Source: Pseudomonadota bacterium (lineage in GTDB: Bacteria; Pseudomonadota; Gammaproteobacteria; Steroidobacterales; Steroidobacteraceae). Taken from it: 6,342 nucleotides of DNA. Shown in pieces: positions 1 to 4,372 of the stretch. Position numbers and translations under genes: made by a program. The number at the start of each line of letters is the position of its first letter. The stretch's first letter is position 1. The stretch covers positions 1-6,342 of the forward strand of contig JAJXWE010000107.1 of the NCBI GenBank assembly GCA_021781775.1, read 5' to 3'. A model generated the notes under the pieces. That model had not been told where the DNA came from. It did no database searches and worked only from the letters and a program-made list of their open reading frames with translations.

Positions 1-1824
1 ATCCTCCCGCGCTTCGACCTGCCCGAGGTGCACACGGCGCTGCAGCGACTGCTGCGCGACCCGAACAAGCTGATCCGCGGCGCGGTGCTCTCGGCGCTGC
101 AGCGCATGGACGGACAGATCGATGTCGAGCGGGTCTGCGAGCTGCTGAAGGACCCGGAAATCGATGTGCAGAACCGCGCCATCGACGTGGTGATCAAGGC
201 GAATCACCCCGAGACCATCCGCCACCTGATCGCGGTGTTGAAGGACGAGAACGAGAACGCCCGGCGCGCGGCCGTCGAGGTGCTCAACGAGGTCGGTGAT
301 GCCAAGTCGGTCAAGCACCTGCTGGAGGCGCTGAAGGACAGCGACTGGTGGGTGCGCTCGCGCGCGGCCGATGCGCTCGGGCGGATCGGCGGACCGCGCG
401 TCATCGACGCGGTGCTGCAGCTGGTTCGGGACAAGGACGAGGACATCCGCCGCTCGGCCATCGAGATCCTCAACCAGACCAAGGATCCGCGGGCGGTGGA
501 TTCGCTGATCCAGGCGACGCGCGATCCGGACTGGTGGGTCAGCGAGCGGGCGGTCGACGCGCTGGCGGAAATTGGCAGCAAGCGCGCCGTGCCGCGGCTG
601 CTCGAGATGCTCCAGGGCGGCAATGCCAAGATCCTGCCGGTGGTGGTACGCGCCCTGGGCAAGCTCGGCGACGGACAGGTCACCGGCACGCTCGTGCCGC
701 TGCTCTCGCGCCCCGAGCGCGAGGTGCGCATCGAGGCGATGCAGGCCCTGGCGCACATCGCCGATCCGGCGAGCGCCGACGTGCTGCGCACGCAGCTGAA
801 GAGCCAGGCAAGCGGTACCGACCAGACCATCGCCCGCGCCGCGGAAGCGGCGCTCGCCGACCTGGAGCGACGCCTCACCGGCGCCACCGCGGCGACCTCG
901 CTCGGCTCGACCCAGCCGCAACCGCCGCCGGAGGCCGCGCCGGAGCCGCCCGAAGCGCCGCCCGCCGCACGCCCGGCGGTCGAGCGGCTGGACATCCAGA
1001 CGCTGCGCACCGGCGATGTCCTCGAGGGCCGCTACAAGTACCTCGAGCGCATCGGCCGCGGCGCCTTCGGCACCGTGCTGCTGATGGAGGACACGGTCGT
1101 CGACGAGCGGCTGATCCTGAAGTTCCTCAACCCGAACGTCGCGACGGACGAAGAAGTGATGAAGCGCTTCGTCCACGAGTTGCGCTACTCGCGCAAGATC
1201 ACGCACCACAACGTGATCCGTATCTACGACTTCCTCTACATCCAGGGCAACTACGCCATCTCCATGGAGTACTTCCCCTCGCACACCCTGTCGGGCGAGA
1301 TCGTGGGGGAAAAGCCGCTCGAGCTGAAGCGGGCGCTGCAGTTCGGCATCGACATCTGCACCGGCATGGCGGTGGCGCACCTGGCCGGCATCGTGCACCG
1401 CGACCTGAAGCCGGCCAACGTGCTGATCAACCACGAGGGGCTGCTCAAGATTGTGGATTTCGGCGTCGCCGCGGCGCAGCGCGAGACCGAGACACAGCTG
1501 ACGCGCACCGGCTACGTGATCGGCTCGCCGAAGTACATGGCACCGGAGCAGATCCTCGGTAAGCGCGTCGATGAGCGTGCCGACATCTACGCCCTCGGGG
1601 TGATTCTCTACGAGATGGTGACCGGCAGCCCGCCGTACTCGCGCGGCGATCACATGTCGGTGATGTACCAGCACGTGCAGGGCAAGGCGCGTGCACCGGC
1701 GGAGCTGAACCCGGCACTGCCGGCCGGGCTGTCCGAGACGGTGATGCGCGCCATGGCGGTGGACAAGAACAAGCGGTTCCAGACCATGGACGAGGTGCGC
1801 GCCGCGCTGGAGAAATTCCTCTAG
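1..1824 (+). CDS. HEAT-repeat Ser/Thr protein kinase (5' partial)
   Basis: A soluble eukaryotic-like (Hanks-type) Ser/Thr kinase with an N-terminal HEAT-repeat scaffold. The frame is open to the window edge and the first codons continue a HEAT helix, so the true start is upstream; the GTG at 28 has no ribosome site and is unlikely to be the start. Numbering from position 1, residues 1 to about 275 are HEAT repeats of 31 residues, about 276-335 a Pro/Ala-rich linker, and about 343-607 the kinase. Kinase motifs are complete: glycine loop GRGAFG (352-357), ATP-binding Lys374 in LILKF, helix-C Glu393, HRDLKPAN with catalytic Asp468, DFG (486-488) and APE (514-516). The HRD arginine and Thr residues in the activation loop suggest control by activation-loop phosphorylation. 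No membrane segment, PASTA or other sensor domain follows the kinase, which ends with the gene, so it should act in the cytoplasm with HEAT repeats recruiting a partner. The next genes are two pilus ATPases, which are possible partners by inference only. The substrate is unknown. Confidence 0.93.
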   Translation: MLPRFDLPEVHTALQRLLRDPNKLIRGAVLSALQRMDGQIDVERVCELLKDPEIDVQNRAIDVVIKANHPETIRHLIAVLKDENENARRAAVEVLNEVGDAKSVKHLLEALKDSDWWVRSRAADALGRIGGPRVIDAVLQLVRDKDEDIRRSAIEILNQTKDPRAVDSLIQATRDPDWWVSERAVDALAEIGSKRAVPRLLEMLQGGNAKILPVVVRALGKLGDGQVTGTLVPLLSRPEREVRIEAMQALAHIADPASADVLRTQLKSQASGTDQTIARAAEAALADLERRLTGATAATSLGSTQPQPPPEAAPEPPEAPPAARPAVERLDIQTLRTGDVLEGRYKYLERIGRGAFGTVLLMEDTVVDERLILKFLNPNVATDEEVMKRFVHELRYSRKITHHNVIRIYDFLYIQGNYAISMEYFPSHTLSGEIVGEKPLELKRALQFGIDICTGMAVAHLAGIVHRDLKPANVLINHEGLLKIVDFGVAAAQRETETQLTRTGYVIGSPKYMAPEQILGKRVDERADIYALGVILYEMVTGSPPYSRGDHMSVMYQHVQGKARAPAELNPALPAGLSETVMRAMAVDKNKRFQTMDEVRAALEKFL

Positions 1825-1887
1825 CCACCGCCGATCAGCCGCTGCGGCGCCGCCAGCAGCGTGCAGCAGCTCAAGGTTTCATGTTCA

Positions 1888-1929
1888 TGCGGTTGATTTT
1901 CCGCAGGAAGAGGCGCGAAAGTAGCGCCT
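1888..1929 (+). other. two adjacent small hairpins after kinase gene
   Basis: The first stem pairs TGCGG (1888-1892) with CCGCA (1901-1905) around an 8-base T-rich loop. The second pairs AGGCGC (1911-1916) with GCGCCT (1924-1929) around the loop GAAAGTA. Both are perfect but short. They lie 64-105 bp after the kinase stop and are not followed by a T run, so they are not a standard intrinsic terminator. They could protect an mRNA 3' end or belong to a structured leader. Assignment is by visual inspection of pairing only. Confidence 0.4.
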
Positions 1930-1938
1930 TCGGACCGG

Positions 1939-1993
1939 CCGGGGACCCCGAGGGCGGGCGGCGCCCCGCGGGTCCTGTCGGCCGCGTCCCCGG
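1939..1993 (+). repeat. GC-rich long-range inverted repeat
   Basis: CCGGGGAC (1939-1946) is the exact reverse complement of GTCCCCGG (1986-1993). The 39 bases between are almost all G and C and can fold further. Together with the hairpins just upstream this would make a very stable RNA structure about 160-215 bases before the ATPase start. High GC makes chance pairing easier, so a functional role is uncertain. Confidence 0.35.
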
Positions 1994-2042
1994 GGAGAGC
2001 CGCGGACGATGCCGGGATACCCCGTAAGAGTCGGCTCAGGAG

Positions 2043-2060
2043 ACTGTGAGTATCAACAGT
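2043..2060. promoter_or_regulatory. LexA-box-like palindrome
   Basis: The sequence ACTGTGAGTATCAACAGT contains CTGT-N8-ACAG, the core spacing of the SOS box used by LexA in most gammaproteobacteria, with the usual flanking A and T. The eight central bases are only partly the AT alternation of strong boxes. It lies in the least GC-rich patch of the intergenic region, about 95 bp before the first ATPase gene. No promoter hexamers are clear next to it and no repair gene follows, so it is a candidate operator only; a chance palindrome remains quite possible. Confidence 0.2.
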
Positions 2061-2156
2061 GAGGTCAAATCCGCAGCGCCGCGACGGCGCGCGCGTGCCG
2101 GCCGGCCGGCCGCGCGGCGGGCCACGGACCCCTGCGCTTGCGAGGAGACCGCCTGA
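2046..2156 (+). CDS. possible 36-aa leader peptide, overlapping pilT-like gene
   Basis: A short frame begins with GTG at 2046, four bases after the AGGAG at 2038-2042 (three-base gap, shorter than ideal), and ends in TGA at 2154-2156. Its stop overlaps the ATG of the next gene as TGATG, the usual geometry for translational coupling. The predicted peptide is rich in Arg and Ala in its middle (APRRRARAG) and ends with two nearby Cys residues. No membrane segment or known domain is visible. The next gene's own strong ribosome site lies inside the last codons. It resembles no protein I recognise and may be chance, since stop codons are rare in such GC-rich DNA. Confidence 0.2.
   Translation: MSINSEVKSAAPRRRARAGRPAARRATDPCACEETA
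2142..2147 (+). promoter_or_regulatory. Shine-Dalgarno site deciding the ATPase start
   Basis: GAGGAG lies eight bases before the ATG at 2156. This spacing favours that ATG over the in-frame TTG at 2138, which has no ribosome site in front of it and would add six residues absent from PilT-family N termini. Confidence 0.75.
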
Positions 2157-3250
2157 TGGCTCGCATTGACGCCTTCCTGAAGCTCGGCGTGCAACAGGGC
2201 TGCTCGGACGTGCACCTGGCCGTCGGCGTACCGCCCATGCTGCGCATGCAGGGCGATCTGATGCCCATCAAGTTCCGCGACCTGCGCGGCTCGGAGCTCG
2301 AGGGCTACATCACCGAGATCCTCACGCCCTCGCAGACGGACCGCTTCAACGCCGGAAACGACCTCGACTTCTCGTACGTTTCCGCCGAGGGCGGGCGGTT
2401 CCGCGTCAACGTCTTTCGCAAGGACACCGGCATCGGGGCGACCTTCCGCACCATCCCCTCCGCGGTGCCCTCGCTCTCGACCATGGGCCTGCCAGCGGTG
2501 CTGGCCAAACTCTGCGATCACCACCAGGGCATGATCCTGGTGACCGGCGCCACCGGCACCGGCAAGTCGACCACGCTCGCGGCGATGATCGACCTGATCA
2601 ACCAGACGCGCAAACTCAACATCATCACTCTCGAGGATCCGATCGAGGTAGTGCACCGCAGCAAGATGAGCCAGGTCATCCAGCGCGAACTCGGCACGCA
2701 CATCCCGAGCTTCGCCGAGGGCGTGCGCGCGGCGATGCGCGAGGACCCCGACGTGATCCTGGTCGGCGAAATGCGCGACGCCGAGACGATTTCCATGGCG
2801 ATGACCGCCGCGGAAACCGGCCACCTCGTACTCGGCACGCTGCACACGACGAGCGCGGTCAAGACCGTCGACCGCATCGTCGATGCGCTGCCGGTGGAGC
2901 AGCGCGAGCAGACCAAGAGCTTCCTCGCCCAGAGCCTGCTCGCCGTGGTCACCCAGATCCTGGTGAAGACGCCCGATGGGCGAGGCCGGCGGCCGGTCTG
3001 CGAGGTCATGATCATGACCCGCGCGATCGCCAAGCTCATCCAGACCGAGCAGACCTTCCAGATCCCCAGCCTCGTGCAGACCGGGCGCGACCTCGGCATG
3101 CAGCAGCTCGACCAGGCGCTGCTCGCCGCCGTCAACGCGCGCGAGATCGATCCGGACGAGGCCTACGTGTACGCCACCGACAAGCGGCCGTTCCAGAAGC
3201 TCGTGAGCGACACGAACCTGCTGCCCAAGACGGACCTCGCCGGGGCCTGA
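2156..3250 (+). CDS. PilT/PilU-family type IV pilus ATPase
   Basis: A 364-residue hexameric ATPase of the type IVa pilus retraction family, acting at the cytoplasmic base of the pilus with the platform protein PilC. The N-terminal PAS-like domain begins with MARIDAFLK and GCSDVHLAVG. Catalytic motifs are all present: Walker A GATGTGKST (131-139), Asp-box Glu160 in LEDPIE, Walker B REDPDVILVGE with Glu205, and His-box His230 in GTLHTTSA. Walker A with Thr for the usual Ser, and TPDGRGRRPV later on, resemble PilU, while the Walker B and His boxes resemble PilT. The AIRNLI motif of canonical PilT reads AIAKLI (290-295). The C-terminal tail (DPDEAYVYATDK and about 20 more residues) is longer than in classical PilT of about 344 residues. 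The gene ends 13 bp before a paralog. It is best called PilT/PilU family; which subfamily is unresolved, so no symbol is given. Confidence 0.93.
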   Translation: MARIDAFLKLGVQQGCSDVHLAVGVPPMLRMQGDLMPIKFRDLRGSELEGYITEILTPSQTDRFNAGNDLDFSYVSAEGGRFRVNVFRKDTGIGATFRTIPSAVPSLSTMGLPAVLAKLCDHHQGMILVTGATGTGKSTTLAAMIDLINQTRKLNIITLEDPIEVVHRSKMSQVIQRELGTHIPSFAEGVRAAMREDPDVILVGEMRDAETISMAMTAAETGHLVLGTLHTTSAVKTVDRIVDALPVEQREQTKSFLAQSLLAVVTQILVKTPDGRGRRPVCEVMIMTRAIAKLIQTEQTFQIPSLVQTGRDLGMQQLDQALLAAVNAREIDPDEAYVYATDKRPFQKLVSDTNLLPKTDLAGA

Positions 3251-3254
3251 GGAG
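3249..3254 (+). promoter_or_regulatory. Shine-Dalgarno site overlapping upstream stop codon
   Basis: GAGGAG shares its first two bases with the TGA stop of the preceding ATPase gene and sits nine bases before the GTG start at 3264. Ribosomes finishing the first gene would reach this site, so the pair is probably translationally coupled. It also supports GTG as the start. Confidence 0.7.
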
Positions 3255-3263
3255 TCGAACGCC

Positions 3264-4325
3264 GTGGCCGAAATCGACTCGCTGCTGATCGAGCTCCTGC
3301 AGAAGCGCGGCTCGGACCTGCATTTCTTCGCCGGCGAGCCACCGCGCATCCGCCTGTACGGCGAGCTGATGCCGCTGCGCAACGAGACGCTCGCCCCCGA
3401 GGCGGTCAAGCAGGTTCTCTACGAGATCATGCCGAAGCTTGCCCAGGAGCGCTTCGAGGCGCACGACGGGGCGGACTTCGCCTACACCATCCCGGAGCGC
3501 GGTCGCTTCCGCGTGAACGTGCTGCGCCAGCTGAACGGCATGGGAGCGGTGCTACGCGCCATTCCCTCCAGGGCGCTCACGCTCGAGGAGCTCGACATGC
3601 CGGCCGCGGTGACCCAGCTGTGCCGGGCGAACAATGGCCTGGTCCTGGTCACCGGCAAGACCGGCTCGGGCAAGTCGACCACGCTCGCGGCCATGATCGA
3701 CGACATCAACACGCGCGAGAAGGGTCACATCCTCACCATCGAGGACCCGATCGAGTTCGTGCACCAGCGCAAGAGCTGCCTGATCAGCCAGCGCGAGATC
3801 GGCGTGCACAGCTCGAGCTTCGCCGCGGCGCTGCATTCCGCGCTGCGCGAGGATCCCGACGTCATCCTGGTCGGCGAACTGCGCGACCTGGAGACCATGA
3901 GCATCGCGGTGACCGCGGCCGAGACCGGCATCCTGGTGATGGGCACGCTGCACACCAACGGGGCGGCCCAGACCGTCGACCGCATGGTCAATGTGTTCCC
4001 GTCCGACAAGCAATCGCACGTGCGCGCCATGCTGTCCACCTCGCTGCGCGGGGTGGTCTCGCAGCAGCTGCTGCAGAAGGCCGACCGCCAGGGCCGGGTG
4101 GCGGCGCTCGAGATCCTGATCAACACTCCGGCGGCGGCGAGCCTGATCCGCCAGGGCAAGCTCGATCAGCTGGAGAACACCATGCAGGCCGGCGCCCAGT
4201 TCGGCATGCGCACCATGGACTCGGCGATTCAACAGCTGCTCGAGCAGCGGCTGATCAGCCCGCGCGAGGCCTACAATAAGGCCATCAACAAGTCGCGCTT
4301 CGAGGCTCTGAAGGACACCGGCTGA
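3264..4325 (+). CDS. pilT: PilT-family twitching motility ATPase
   Basis: A 353-residue retraction ATPase of the type IVa pilus, starting at GTG. It opens with the PilT-type N-terminal domain (RGSDLHFFAGEPPRIR). The motor domain has Walker A GKTGSGKST (131-139), Asp-box Glu160 in TIEDPIEFVH, Walker B REDPDVILVGE with Glu205 and His230 in GTLHTNGA. These fall at the same residue numbers as in the upstream paralog, so the two align without net gaps up to there. Motor motifs and length are close to classical PilT, but the AIRNLI motif is AAASLI (290-295) and INTPAAASLIRQGK resembles the matching PilU segment. It follows its paralog after 13 bp and should be on the same mRNA. The two may form mixed or cooperating hexamers as PilT and PilU do; this is inference. 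The symbol reflects family membership; the organism may carry a separate canonical pilT. Confidence 0.93.
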   Translation: MAEIDSLLIELLQKRGSDLHFFAGEPPRIRLYGELMPLRNETLAPEAVKQVLYEIMPKLAQERFEAHDGADFAYTIPERGRFRVNVLRQLNGMGAVLRAIPSRALTLEELDMPAAVTQLCRANNGLVLVTGKTGSGKSTTLAAMIDDINTREKGHILTIEDPIEFVHQRKSCLISQREIGVHSSSFAAALHSALREDPDVILVGELRDLETMSIAVTAAETGILVMGTLHTNGAAQTVDRMVNVFPSDKQSHVRAMLSTSLRGVVSQQLLQKADRQGRVAALEILINTPAAASLIRQGKLDQLENTMQAGAQFGMRTMDSAIQQLLEQRLISPREAYNKAINKSRFEALKDTG

Positions 4326-4345
4326 GACCCGCGGGGGTGTCTCGG
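4322..4345 (+). other. hairpin across the pilT stop codon
   Basis: CTGAGAC (4322-4328) can pair with GTCTCGG (4339-4345), seven pairs including one G-T wobble, around a 10-base GC-rich loop. It includes the stop codon of the ATPase gene. No T run follows, so it is at best a weak or factor-dependent end signal between the pilus genes and metG. Confidence 0.3.
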
Positions 4346-4360
4346 CCGGTCCGCTCCCGG

Positions 4361-4366
4361 TAGACT
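4361..4366 (+). promoter_or_regulatory. possible -10 element for leaderless metG mRNA
   Basis: TAGACT matches the sigma-70 -10 consensus at four of six bases, including the key first T, second A and last T. With usual spacing, transcription would start at 4373, the A of the metG ATG. No Shine-Dalgarno sequence lies before that ATG, as expected for a leaderless message. No recognisable -35 hexamer sits 16-18 bp upstream, which weakens the call. Confidence 0.3.
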
Positions 4367-4372
4367 TGCCGG

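Larger units (their letters stand above)
1825..2155. other. 331-bp intergenic region, probable pilus-gene leader
   Basis: This stretch separates the kinase gene from the first ATPase gene. It holds, in order, a 10-bp GC palindrome (1844-1853), two small adjacent hairpins (1888-1929), a very GC-rich block with an 8-bp long-range inverted repeat (1939-1993), a more AT-rich patch (about 2041-2072) with a LexA-box-like palindrome, a possible short reading frame (2046-2156), and a GGCC-rich run (about 2098-2122) just before the ribosome site. I see no convincing sigma-70 pair of hexamers, no sigma-54 -24/-12 element, and no hairpin followed by a U tract. The length and structure fit a 5' leader with a promoter inside it, but the promoter cannot be placed. 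Confidence 0.6.

Noticed and set aside
348..1562. 404-codon + strand frame inside the kinase gene
   Set aside because: It is an Arg/Gly/Ala-rich out-of-frame reading of the HEAT-kinase gene, whose own frame carries all the motifs.
1888..1935. Intrinsic terminator for the kinase gene
   Set aside because: Hairpins are present but short and no T run follows them.
1930..2072. Cyclic di-GMP or cobalamin riboswitch
   Set aside because: Some short matches tempted (for instance ACTGTGA), but the conserved cores and arrangement of these classes are not present.
2098..2110. GCCGGCCGGCCGG run as a functional repeat array
   Set aside because: It is a short simple GC run of about three units, expected in DNA of this composition; no spacer structure or longer array is present.
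2138..2155. TTG at 2138 as start of the first ATPase
   Set aside because: The ATG at 2156 has GAGGAG eight bases upstream and gives the usual family N terminus; the TTG would place that site inside the gene.
1825..2155. Sigma-54 promoter of the kind found upstream of some pilus genes
   Set aside because: No TGGCAC-N5-TTGC-like -24/-12 element could be found in the intergenic region.
2036..3409. Long open frame on the - strand (457 codons) across the first ATPase gene
   Set aside because: It is a mirror of the real PilT-family genes, spans the end of one and start of the other, and shows no recognisable domain.
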